Shown in pieces: positions 15,972 to 23,955 of a stretch of DNA of 58,883 bases (position 1 is its first letter; each line of letters begins with the position of its first letter). The translations under genes were made by a program, and so were the position numbers. The notes beneath the pieces were generated by a model. That model worked only from the letters and a program-made list of their open reading frames with translations. It was not told where the DNA came from and ran no database searches. Source of the stretch: Daejeonella sp. (lineage in GTDB: Bacteria; Bacteroidota; Bacteroidia; Sphingobacteriales; Sphingobacteriaceae); the NCBI RefSeq assembly GCF_030684675.1, contig NZ_JAUXXZ010000019.1, positions 1-58,883 of the forward strand, written 5' to 3'.

Positions 15972-17129
15972 TCAGAGATTGATATCGATGCTGGATGCCA
16001 GTTTTACAGCCTTCTCTCCAAATCTGTTCCGGATGCGGTCCATCGCCTGATAAAGTTTATACTGTTCTTCCGAAGCGTCATACAGACTGATTTGTTCATT
16101 TCCGCTTACCAGTTGCGAAAGTTTAACCCCAACCAGGCGAATCAGCATACGCCGGTTGTATAAGGTGTCAAAAAGCTCTTTTGCCTTGCTGATCAGGAAG
16201 GAATCCAGTGAGGTATACGGGATTCTTGCCTGCCGGGTATGGGTTTCGAAATTGGAGTATCGGATGGTTACGGTGATACAGGCAGCCAGTTTTTGCTGTG
16301 ATCTGAGCTGAAAGCAGAGATCCATAACCATGGAACTGAGCAGTTGTTTGATCTTCCGGGTATCAATGCTGTCGTTCTCGAAAGTGCTTTGTGTTCCAAT
16401 CGATTTTTGCTCACGGTAAGGCAGTACCGGCGAATTGTCGATTCCCCGGGCTTTTTGCCAGAGACTGGTACCATTATTTCCCAATGCCCTGAATAATTGT
16501 TCCTGCGAAATCTGAGCCAGTGTATAGATATACCGCACCCCCATTTCGCTCAGCCTGATATAAGTTGCCTGCCCCAGGCCGGGAATCTTTTTAATGGATA
16601 GCGGGTTTAGAAAAGGCTGAACCTCATCTTTCGAAACCTGCCGCTCTCCGTTCGGCTTGCACTCATTGGTGGCGATCTTTGAAACTGTTTTGTTGACCGA
16701 CAGACCGAAGGAAAGAGGAAGCCCGGTCTCCTTCATTACAAATAGCCGCAGTTCATGGGCAAATTTCATGCAGCCATAAAAGCGATCCATTCCGGTCATA
16801 TCGATGTAGTGCTCATCAATAGAAGCTTTTTCAAGCAGAGGAACCCGCTCTTGCAGAATGTCGGTTACTATATGCGAATACTTGCTGTATTCATCCATAT
16901 TTCCGCGGATAAAGATCGCATGCGGACAAAGCTGCCGGGCCATCCGCGAAGGCATAGCAGAGTGGATTCCGAATTTCCGCGCCTCATAACTGCAGGATGC
17001 CACCACCCCGCGATCGGAACTACCTCCGATAATCACCGGTTTCCCAATCAGGGAAGAGTTCTTCAGGAGCTCTACGGATACAAAAAATGCATCCTGATCA
17101 ATATGAATAATGTGCGTGTCTTTTGACAT
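15972..17129 (-). CDS. dinB: Y-family DNA polymerase IV (DinB)
   Basis: 385-residue translesion polymerase. Metal ligands are visible: Asp11 in IIHIDQDAFFVSVE and Asp105-Glu106 in KASIDEHYIDMTG. The last motif differs from the common SIDEAYLD by a His after the acidic pair, a subfamily trait. Helix-hairpin-helix and little-finger parts follow (IKKIPGLGQATYIRLSEMG; RQARIPYTSLDSF). It is the first gene of an operon with the DnaE2-like polymerase 3 bases on. The likely job is extension past damaged bases together with that partner. The upstream 459-base spacer holds repeats but no clear LexA-like site. Confidence 0.9.
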   Translation of the reverse strand: MSKDTHIIHIDQDAFFVSVELLKNSSLIGKPVIIGGSSDRGVVASCSYEARKFGIHSAMPSRMARQLCPHAIFIRGNMDEYSKYSHIVTDILQERVPLLEKASIDEHYIDMTGMDRFYGCMKFAHELRLFVMKETGLPLSFGLSVNKTVSKIATNECKPNGERQVSKDEVQPFLNPLSIKKIPGLGQATYIRLSEMGVRYIYTLAQISQEQLFRALGNNGTSLWQKARGIDNSPVLPYREQKSIGTQSTFENDSIDTRKIKQLLSSMVMDLCFQLRSQQKLAACITVTIRYSNFETHTRQARIPYTSLDSFLISKAKELFDTLYNRRMLIRLVGVKLSQLVSGNEQISLYDASEEQYKLYQAMDRIRNRFGEKAVKLASSIDINL

Positions 17130-17524
17130 AATTTATTAGCAGGGGGGACAAATTTATGCTAAAAATTTTAGTAAAATGAAAAATAGTGTGATATTTCGTC
17201 GATGAGATGATTTGTCTATTTGTCGATGGGGGCAAATTAGAGAATTAGCAAATTAGCGAATGAGCAAATGGGACTTCGGCCTTTAATCGACCGTCATCGA
17301 CGAGCGAAAATGATTTTCAATTTATATGAATTTTTTCGCGAGGAGAGATCTGTTGCATAGTGATTAGGGAATTAGCAAATGAATTTGTCGATGAGTTGAT
17401 TTGTCAGTTGAAAGTTGAGTATGGAGTACATTTCTCTATATTCTCCATTCTCCACTCTCCACTCTCCATTATAATCTCCCAATAAAACTTATTACTTACA
17501 ATTCATCTTATGACGTTTAAATTA
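17130..17524. other. Repeat-rich intergenic spacer before dinB and yceI
   Basis: No gene seen. A roughly 21-base phrase, TCGATGAG-A/T-TGATTTGTC, occurs at 17195-17216 and 17385-17405. GAATTAGCAAAT occurs at 17242-17253 and 17369-17380. A CTCCACT/CTCCATT pyrimidine tract lies at about 17440-17475. The copies look like decayed direct repeats rather than a CRISPR or regulatory array. The dinB promoter must lie here but no box stands out. Confidence 0.5.
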
Positions 17525-17525
17525 C

Positions 17526-17554
17526 ATGTTTAAACATCTAATATTTTATCTTTG
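17526..17554 (+). promoter_or_regulatory. yceI promoter with 12-bp palindrome
   Basis: TATCTTTG at 17547-17554 fits the TAnnTTTG -7 consensus 34 bases before the yceI start. The perfect palindrome ATGTTTAAACAT (17526-17537) sits directly upstream, where a repressor would block polymerase. The regulator is not known. Confidence 0.5.
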
Positions 17555-17588
17555 TTGGATAAACCAGATAAACTAAACAATATAAAAT

Positions 17589-18128
17589 ATGGAAGCAGCA
17601 GTAAAAACTAATTGGATTATCGATCCAACGCACTCAGAAGTGCATTTCAAGGTAAAACATCTTGTAATTTCGACAGTTACAGGTACATTCAAATCTTTTG
17701 CAGGCAGTATGGAATCAGAAAATGAGGATTTTCAGGATGCAGCAATTGAATTTATATTGGATGTAGACAGTATTGATACCAATCAGGAACAACGTGATGG
17801 GCATCTTAAATCAGCTGATTTTTTTGATGCAGCGCAATTCCCAAAAATCTCATTCAAATCAACTTCATTTAAAAAAGTTGGTGATGATTATGAGTTAGCT
17901 GGTGACCTGACTGTTAAAAATGTAAGCAAACCGGTAAAATTAAACGTAGAGTTTGGTGGAACAGCTACTGATTTCTATGGTAATGATAAAGCAGGTTTTG
18001 AAGTTTCAGGCAAGATCAGCCGTAAAGAGTTTGGATTAACCTGGGATGGTATTACAGAAGCTGGAGCGATTGTTGTTGGTGATGAAATCAAGCTGCAGAT
18101 TAACGTACAATTTGCAAAACAAGCTTAA
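17589..18128 (+). CDS. YceI family lipid-binding-like protein
   Basis: 179-residue protein covering one full YceI domain: WIIDPTHSEVHFKVKHLVI at the start, GTFKSFAGSME, DVDSIDTNQEQRDGHLKSADF, FDAAQFPKISFKS and a closing KISRKEFGLTWDG. The fold is a lipocalin-like barrel that binds isoprenoid or amide lipids in known members. There is no signal peptide, so this copy is cytoplasmic, unlike E. coli YceI. It is monocistronic, with its own promoter and a hairpin after the stop. YceI paralogues in Bacteroidota are often controlled by MarR-type repressors, which would fit the palindrome upstream, but no such regulator is in the window. Confidence 0.9.
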   Translation: MEAAVKTNWIIDPTHSEVHFKVKHLVISTVTGTFKSFAGSMESENEDFQDAAIEFILDVDSIDTNQEQRDGHLKSADFFDAAQFPKISFKSTSFKKVGDDYELAGDLTVKNVSKPVKLNVEFGGTATDFYGNDKAGFEVSGKISRKEFGLTWDGITEAGAIVVGDEIKLQINVQFAKQA

Positions 18129-18133
18129 TTAGA

Positions 18134-18191
18134 ATTAAGAGTAGAGAATGGAAATGAAATTAATTTTCAAATTCCAATTTCTACTCTCAAT
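18134..18191. terminator. Long imperfect hairpin between convergent genes
   Basis: Two 20-base arms (18134-18153 and 18172-18191) pair at 17 of 20 positions around an AT-rich loop. It lies between the yceI stop and the end of the minus-strand isomerase gene and may stop both transcripts. It lacks a clear T-tract. Confidence 0.5.
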
Positions 18192-18200
18192 CGGTTAAAT

Positions 18201-19034
18201 TCAAATCCTTTCCAAATAATCCATATTATACTTCATACTTTCTATAGGATTCTTTGCATACTCTTCCTGCTCAATAAAAAGATATTTTAAGCCCGATTCT
18301 CCCTGATGCTGCAGGATCTTTGCGATATCCAATCCCCCTTTACCAAATTCTGTACTTTCTTTTTTCTGAAGATTCATGTCTTTCAGATGCCATAACGGGA
18401 AGCGGCCCTTATATCTCTTAAAATAATCAAAAGGATCATTTCCACTAGCAACTACCCATCCCAGATCGAGTTCCATGTGTACCAGTTTCGGATCTGTATT
18501 ATCCAAAAGCAAATCAAAGAGAATCTGCCCGTCGACTTTTTCAAACTCATAGTCATGATTATGGTATCCAAATTTCAGGCCTGTTTTGCGGCATTCCTCC
18601 CCATTACGGTTAAACATGTCCGCTACTCTCCTGTAATTATCGATTGTTTGTCCTGAGCTTGGCATACTTGAACAAATAATATATTCCTGCCCAGATTCAG
18701 CAGCTTCTTCCATGGTTTGCTGCCACTTCGCATCTACAGCAACGTGTCCGCTACGCAGAGTCATTCCCAGATCTTTACAGGCTTGTTTCATTTCCTTTGC
18801 GCTGAGGCCATAATAATTGCCTTTAGCGCTTCTGGCAGATTCTATCTGTTTAATCCCCAGATCGGCAAGTTTTTTTAACGTGCCGCGCGCATCCGCAAGC
18901 ATTTCAGTACGCACAGTATATAATTGTATTCCCGGGTTTTTAATTTTTGCCCTGGCTGAAACAAAAGAAGGAAGGATCATTGATCCGATAGCTACCGTTC
19001 CAGCGGTTTTTAAGAAATTACGGCGTGTTTTCAT
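18201..19034 (-). CDS. TAT-exported sugar isomerase/epimerase (TIM barrel)
   Basis: 277 residues. The N-terminus carries a twin-arginine signal (KTRRNFLKTAG, Arg 3-4, then a hydrophobic run to SFVSARA). The body is a xylose-isomerase-like TIM barrel, with GIQLYTVRTEM, FGYHNHDYEFE (metal-ligand histidines), MELDLGWVVASGNDP and PLWHLKDMN. Exported members of this group occur next to Gfo/Idh/MocA and DUF1080 genes in Bacteroidota and may epimerise or process keto-sugars, so it could serve the cluster at 553-10940 despite the distance. It is monocistronic here. Substrate unknown. Confidence 0.82.
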   Translation of the reverse strand: MKTRRNFLKTAGTVAIGSMILPSFVSARAKIKNPGIQLYTVRTEMLADARGTLKKLADLGIKQIESARSAKGNYYGLSAKEMKQACKDLGMTLRSGHVAVDAKWQQTMEEAAESGQEYIICSSMPSSGQTIDNYRRVADMFNRNGEECRKTGLKFGYHNHDYEFEKVDGQILFDLLLDNTDPKLVHMELDLGWVVASGNDPFDYFKRYKGRFPLWHLKDMNLQKKESTEFGKGGLDIAKILQHQGESGLKYLFIEQEEYAKNPIESMKYNMDYLERI

Positions 19035-19130
19035 ATGATGTTATTTCGGAATTCAAATTAGGAAATTTGATGGGGATTTGGTAAATTTTTATTGCTTAAT
19101 CTTTTATAACTTAACACCATATACCGATCT

Positions 19131-22100
19131 ATGCAATTCATTCTACTTAAGCCCAAACAATCCATTAACAAAGCCTATCTGAAAGAAAAGGTGAGCCGAT
19201 CTGCGATAGATCTGTTCAAAAGGAATTTTTCAGTCTTTCTTAATCATACCAACTCAAATAAAAACGATGAGGAGCACTTAAAATCGCAGCTTATGTTTTT
19301 TCTGAGGGATACCTGGTTTAAGGATGTCCACCATATTAATCCGATCGGGAAGAACGACATGGTTATTCATACCGGTAAATCAACAAGCGATCCGGCCGGA
19401 GTAATTGTTGAGGTGAAGAGCATTACCAACAAAGTCGAAATGCTTTCTGCAGACAAGCCTAATGCCAAAGCGCTGCATGAGCTGGTACTTTATTACCTTC
19501 GGGAACGAATTGATAATAACAATAATGAGATCAAATTCCTGGTTGCCACTAATATTGACGATTGGTTTATTTTTGATGCCAACGAGTTTGATAAAAAGAT
19601 ATTTCGCAATGCCGCCATTAAGAAACTTTACGAATTAAAGAAAACCGATAATAAAGATAATCCCTTCTTTTACGAAGAGCTCCGAAAACTGCTTGACAAC
19701 CAGCCGGACATGCTGATTGAAACCACCAACTTTCAGATCCGTGAATTTGAAAATATTGTTTCAAACGCCGATACCAAAGACGATAACAAACTCATCGCTA
19801 TTTACAAACTGCTTTCGCCAGCACACTTGTTAAAGCTTTCGTTTGCCAACGATAGTAATTCTCTGCAACCAAAATTTTATACCGAATTGTTGCATTTTAT
19901 TGGACTTACCGAAATTAAGGAAGGCAGCAAAAAACTGATCCAGCGTAAGAAAGAAGGAACGAGAGATGCCGGATCTTTATTAGAAAGCGCGATCATTCAA
20001 CTGGATAGTCACGATAAGCTTTCGCGAATCGATAAACCCTCACAATACGGAGAAACTAAAGAAGAACGCTTGTATACCGTTGCCCTGGAATTGGTGATCA
20101 CCTGGGTAAACCGTATCCTGTTTCTCAAACTGCTGGAAGCCCAGTTGCTCAGTTATCATAAAGGCGACAGAGCCTATACTTTTTTAAACCGGGAAAAGAT
20201 CAAGGATTTTGATGATCTGGATAAACTTTTCTTCCGAGTTCTGGCTAAACTCCCGGAAGAGCGAACCGAAGACATACAAAAGTTATTTGGGCAGGTTCCA
20301 TATCTTAACTCTTCTCTATTTGAGCCTACAGAACTGGAACATCAAACCCTGTTTATTAACGGACTGGAAGATTATGTGCAGCTCCCTATAATTGCCTCTA
20401 CAGTACTTAAAGATAATAACGGCAAAATTCTAAAAGGTTCACTGGTAACACTTGATTATCTATTCAGTTTCCTGGATGCATATGATTTCAGCAGTGAAGG
20501 AGCTGAAGATATCCAGGAAGATAATAAAACGCTGATCAATGCCTCCGTTCTCGGACTGATCTTCGAAAAGATAAATGGTTACAAGGATGGATCTTTCTTT
20601 ACACCCGGCTTTATTACCATGTACATGTGCCGCGAAACCATCAGAAGGGCGGTGGTGCAGAAATTTAACGAAGTTAAGGGATGGGATTGCAAAGAACTGA
20701 CCGACCTCTACAATAAAATAGAAGATAGTAAAGAAGCGAATTCCATCATTAACGGTTTAAAGATCTGTGATCCTGCTGTAGGCTCCGGGCACTTCCTGGT
20801 TTCTGCTTTAAACGAGATCATTGCCATTAAAGCCGACCTCAATATATTATTGGACAGGGAAGGCCGGCGCTTAAAAGAATACCAGGTAGAGGTGGTTAAT
20901 GATGAACTTTCCATTACAGATGAAGAAGGAACTCCTTTTTCCTATAACATCAACAGCAAAGAAAGCCAGCGTTTCCAGGAAGCCTTGTTTCATGAGAAGC
21001 AAACCATCATTGAAAATTGTCTGTTCGGCGTAGACATTAACCCGAACTCAGTAAAAATATGCCGCTTAAGATTGTGGATAGAGTTGCTGAAGAATGCGTA
21101 TTACAAGACTCACCCAACCCTCTCCCAAGGAGAGGGGCCGGGGGTGAGGCACCTTGAAACCCTCCCCAACATCGACATCAACATCAAAACTGGCAATTCA
21201 CTAATTAGCCGTTTCGCCCTGGATGCGGATCTTAAAAAGGCTTTGAAGAAAAGCAAATTCGGACCTGGTGGAATAGACAGCTACCGCTTTGCGGTGAAGA
21301 CCTACCAGAACGCCCGGAATAAGGAAGAAAAACGAGAGATGGAGCAGCTCATTCGGGCTATTAAAAGTGATTTCCGGACAGAGATTGCTAATTATGACCC
21401 GCGGAAGATCCGCCGTGCAAAGCTTTTGGCAGACCGGTATCTTCTGACAGGTAAAGATAAGGGTGGCTTTGGGATGATGCTTTTTGAAGATACGGCGGAT
21501 TATTCGAGTAAAAACGCGAAACTAATAAAAGAAAGGGCTGAAAAATTATTGAATGAGGTAGCTAAGATAGATGCCAGTCTGGAAGAGGATGAGAAAAATA
21601 TAATTTATGAAAATGCTTTTGAATGGAGATTTGAATTTCCGCAGGTGCTGAATGATGAGGGAGATTTTGTTGGCTTTGATGTGGTGATTGGGAATCCACC
21701 ATATATACCATTGGAATCATTTTCAGAAATCGAAAGGCGGGCTTTTAAAACTAAATATGTACAGTTTGAAAGAAAGTATGAGACATCAGTAATGTTTATT
21801 GTTGAAGGGTTTGACATCTTAAACCGAACAGGTATTTTATCTTACATTGCGCCTATAACTTGGCAAACTGGCGAGAATTATTCTAAGTTTAGACAGTACA
21901 TATTTAAAGAAAAGGGGTTAGATAAAGTTATTAATTTACCTTTTGATACATTTGAGGATGCCTTCGTTGAAACAGCAATTTATATCTTTTCTAATATTCA
22001 AAATGAAAGATATTCTATCTATGTATTTGAGAAAAGTGATAAATCAAAAGACCTTTCTGATCTCCAATTTTCTAATATACCTACATCATCAGTACAAGAG

Positions 22101-22796
22101 CCCGATTTCAAATTATTATTAGATGCTTCCGTAGGAGATTTAATGGCAAGATTTAATAATGATCGATTTATAAATCTTGGAGAAATTTCCAAATCCACGC
22201 AAGGTTTATCAAGCAGTAACTTCTTGCCAATTACAGATACTAATCGTCAAAATCTTTATCCGTTCCTTTCAAAAGGTAACGTGCAAAACTACGTTTTGCA
22301 CGTCGAAGAAACCTTTTTAACCGATCTCGACAGCAAGCCAACTTTGAAACCTTACTATGAGGCAGTTCCAAAAATATTGATAAGAAGAATAATAAATAGA
22401 CAAGATAGATTAAGCGTTGGATATTGTGATTTAAAAATGGTTTTTAAGAAGGACATAAACCCATTTATAATAATTGATAATTCTTTTAATACAAAGTATA
22501 TTTTGGGAATATTGGCTAGTAAGTTTATCTCTCATTTATATTTAAGGTTATCCTCAATAGCATCAAAAGATGATTTTAGACAAACTACTTTAACCGAATT
22601 AAGGAAATTATCAATACCTGTAGTTTCTAAGGAATTCCAAGATAAAATAGCTTCAATCGCAGATAATATTTTGAATAGGAAAAAAGATAATTTTTCTAAT
22701 GATACTTCATCATTAGAAAAAGAAATAGACCGACTTGTATACCAGCTATATGGTTTAACAGAGGAAGAGATAAAGATTGTGGAGGGGGAAGGATGA
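19131..22796 (+). CDS. Single-chain restriction-methyltransferase (type IIG/Eco57I-like)
   Basis: 1221-residue restriction-modification protein. The N-terminal part has a PD-(D/E)XK-like core (NDMVIH near 76, then VIVEVKS near 90-96) expected to cut DNA. The central adenine-N6 methyltransferase has the SAM motif CDPAVGSGHF (about 545-554) and the catalytic motif NPPY (about 854-857). The C-terminal 300 or so residues form the TaqI-type target-recognition region (TFEDAFVETAIYIF, ILGILASKFISHLYLRL). Oddities: a GC-rich 40-bp palindromic element is inserted in frame at about residues 660-673, and base composition falls from roughly 43-50% GC in the first half to about 18-27% in sampled lines of the C-terminal part. 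A small membrane-protein gene overlaps its stop by 4 bases. Recognition sequence unknown. Confidence 0.85.
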   Translation: MQFILLKPKQSINKAYLKEKVSRSAIDLFKRNFSVFLNHTNSNKNDEEHLKSQLMFFLRDTWFKDVHHINPIGKNDMVIHTGKSTSDPAGVIVEVKSITNKVEMLSADKPNAKALHELVLYYLRERIDNNNNEIKFLVATNIDDWFIFDANEFDKKIFRNAAIKKLYELKKTDNKDNPFFYEELRKLLDNQPDMLIETTNFQIREFENIVSNADTKDDNKLIAIYKLLSPAHLLKLSFANDSNSLQPKFYTELLHFIGLTEIKEGSKKLIQRKKEGTRDAGSLLESAIIQLDSHDKLSRIDKPSQYGETKEERLYTVALELVITWVNRILFLKLLEAQLLSYHKGDRAYTFLNREKIKDFDDLDKLFFRVLAKLPEERTEDIQKLFGQVPYLNSSLFEPTELEHQTLFINGLEDYVQLPIIASTVLKDNNGKILKGSLVTLDYLFSFLDAYDFSSEGAEDIQEDNKTLINASVLGLIFEKINGYKDGSFFTPGFITMYMCRETIRRAVVQKFNEVKGWDCKELTDLYNKIEDSKEANSIINGLKICDPAVGSGHFLVSALNEIIAIKADLNILLDREGRRLKEYQVEVVNDELSITDEEGTPFSYNINSKESQRFQEALFHEKQTIIENCLFGVDINPNSVKICRLRLWIELLKNAYYKTHPTLSQGEGPGVRHLETLPNIDINIKTGNSLISRFALDADLKKALKKSKFGPGGIDSYRFAVKTYQNARNKEEKREMEQLIRAIKSDFRTEIANYDPRKIRRAKLLADRYLLTGKDKGGFGMMLFEDTADYSSKNAKLIKERAEKLLNEVAKIDASLEEDEKNIIYENAFEWRFEFPQVLNDEGDFVGFDVVIGNPPYIPLESFSEIERRAFKTKYVQFERKYETSVMFIVEGFDILNRTGILSYIAPITWQTGENYSKFRQYIFKEKGLDKVINLPFDTFEDAFVETAIYIFSNIQNERYSIYVFEKSDKSKDLSDLQFSNIPTSSVQEPDFKLLLDASVGDLMARFNNDRFINLGEISKSTQGLSSSNFLPITDTNRQNLYPFLSKGNVQNYVLHVEETFLTDLDSKPTLKPYYEAVPKILIRRIINRQDRLSVGYCDLKMVFKKDINPFIIIDNSFNTKYILGILASKFISHLYLRLSSIASKDDFRQTTLTELRKLSIPVVSKEFQDKIASIADNILNRKKDNFSNDTSSLEKEIDRLVYQLYGLTEEEIKIVEGEG
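21109..21148. repeat. Palindromic element inserted in frame in the R-M gene
   Basis: Nested arms: CTCACCC with GGGTGAG outside, CCCTCTCC with GGAGAGGG inside (loop CAA). The 40 bases are GC-rich against their surroundings. They encode the odd peptide THPTLSQGEGPGVRH between the methyltransferase segments LRLWIELLKNAYY and LETLPNIDI without breaking the frame. Confidence 0.8.
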
Positions 22797-23293
22797 GTCA
22801 ACTATTTGTATCATTAACTTTAGTAATTTCTATAATTACAGTAATCCTTGCTTATTGTAATTATAGATTGAACCGTATTCTAAATATTAAAAACCAGCTT
22901 TATAATGAGAAATTAAAGCTTTACAGGAAAATATCTAAAAAAATTGCCGAGTTAATATTTTTTATTGATAAGCGCGAAGATGTGCTTGCAAAACATTTAA
23001 AAGGTAATGATCAAAGTAACAACCTTTTATTAATTGCCGAGAAAATTGACAGCGATGTTAGGGGAATTGAAATTTTAATGATAGAAGCTCATATGTTAGC
23101 CCCCTTAACTATATTAAGTTTAATGCAAGAGTTTACAGATTGTGTATATATTAGTTACCCTGAAATGCATAGAAAAGACGTTTTTGAAGAATATATTGAA
23201 GCGACAAATAAATTACGAAATCAGGGTGAAAATCTGATTGAATTTTTTCGGGAAGATTTGAGAGTTGCGAAATTGAATAAGTCAATTTTTTAA
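22793..23293 (+). CDS. Unknown small protein with N-terminal membrane helix
   Basis: 166 residues, family not recognised. Residues about 4-22 (LFVSLTLVISIITVILAYC) form one membrane helix, followed by a charged, mostly helical cytoplasmic part (NEKLKLYRKISKKIAELIF; EEYIEATNKLRNQGENLIEF). The start overlaps the restriction-methyltransferase stop as ATGA, with a purine-rich ribosome site (GGAGGGGGAAGG), so translation is coupled. The last 12 bases overlap the end of a convergent gene. Base composition is AT-rich like the C-terminal third of the upstream gene. It could be a restriction accessory or an unrelated passenger. Confidence 0.7.
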   Translation: MSQLFVSLTLVISIITVILAYCNYRLNRILNIKNQLYNEKLKLYRKISKKIAELIFFIDKREDVLAKHLKGNDQSNNLLLIAEKIDSDVRGIEILMIEAHMLAPLTILSLMQEFTDCVYISYPEMHRKDVFEEYIEATNKLRNQGENLIEFFREDLRVAKLNKSIF

Positions 23294-23704
23294 ATTCAGA
23301 TAATCGTAAATAATTTTCCCTATCGATACTATTAGAGCAAGGATTGATAAGAAAATTGGAACCCAAAAGTATTTATATATTCTTTTAGCATTTCTGAAAT
23401 CAATTGATTCCTTTTCGTCTTTAATTTTATCTTTAATAGCCTGATTTTTATTCAAATAGTTTATATATTTTTCTATACCTCCATATTCTAAAACATATAA
23501 TCCATTTGAAGTTATATCAATCCATGAACTCTTACTTGCAGACCTATAACTTATGAGATTATATAAATCCAATATCCTTATGGCTTCTTGACCTTCCTTC
23601 GTTGATCCTATGTTAGACAAAGTTCCCCCTTTTTCTTTTATGTCATTGAGAAACTCATCTATAATACTATAGGCCAATGCTTTAAATTTTTCGTATTCAA
23701 TCAT
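23282..23704 (-). CDS. Unknown small protein with C-terminal membrane helix
   Basis: 140 residues, family not recognised. The first 75 residues look like a small winged-helix-type fold (GTLSNIGSTKEGQEAIRILD, WIDITSNGLYVLEYGG). A charged linker and a C-terminal membrane helix follow (WVPIFLSILALIVSIGKIIY, about 114-133), so it is tail-anchored with the globular part inside the cell. It converges on the 166-residue membrane protein with a 12-base overlap at the stops. Sampled DNA is about 20% GC, well below the core genes. A sensor or effector in a defence module is possible but unproven. Confidence 0.65.
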   Translation of the reverse strand: MIEYEKFKALAYSIIDEFLNDIKEKGGTLSNIGSTKEGQEAIRILDLYNLISYRSASKSSWIDITSNGLYVLEYGGIEKYINYLNKNQAIKDKIKDEKESIDFRNAKRIYKYFWVPIFLSILALIVSIGKIIYDYLNLKN

Positions 23705-23902
23705 AATATTTCAAACCTACAAAACTATTTTCACATGTATTTGTCAGTGCTACTGCAATAATTTCTCTAAAAGGACTCTTTGGCTCTCACTGCCGCAACA
23801 TTAAGAACAGGTTTATCGCCCGATTAACTTCTAACTCTTCTCCCAGAACCCCAAAAAATATTTTATTTTTAATTTGGACATGCTAATATATTTAGTATTT
23901 TT

Positions 23903-23949
23903 ATATGTCTTATTTATAATTTTTAAAGGCGGAACTTAGACATATCTAA
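23903..23949. promoter_or_regulatory. Inverted-repeat sites before dinD
   Basis: ATATGTCT (23903-23910) and AGACATAT (23938-23945) are perfect inverted partners, and the latter lies in the near-palindrome TTAGACATATCTAA (23936-23949), 6 bases before the dinD start codon. They are candidate operators, perhaps damage-responsive. This is inference from position. Confidence 0.4.
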
Positions 23950-23955
23950 ACTGAA

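Noticed and set aside
17130-17524. SOS operator before dinB
   Set aside because: Only decayed direct repeats are visible; no symmetric site could be separated from them.
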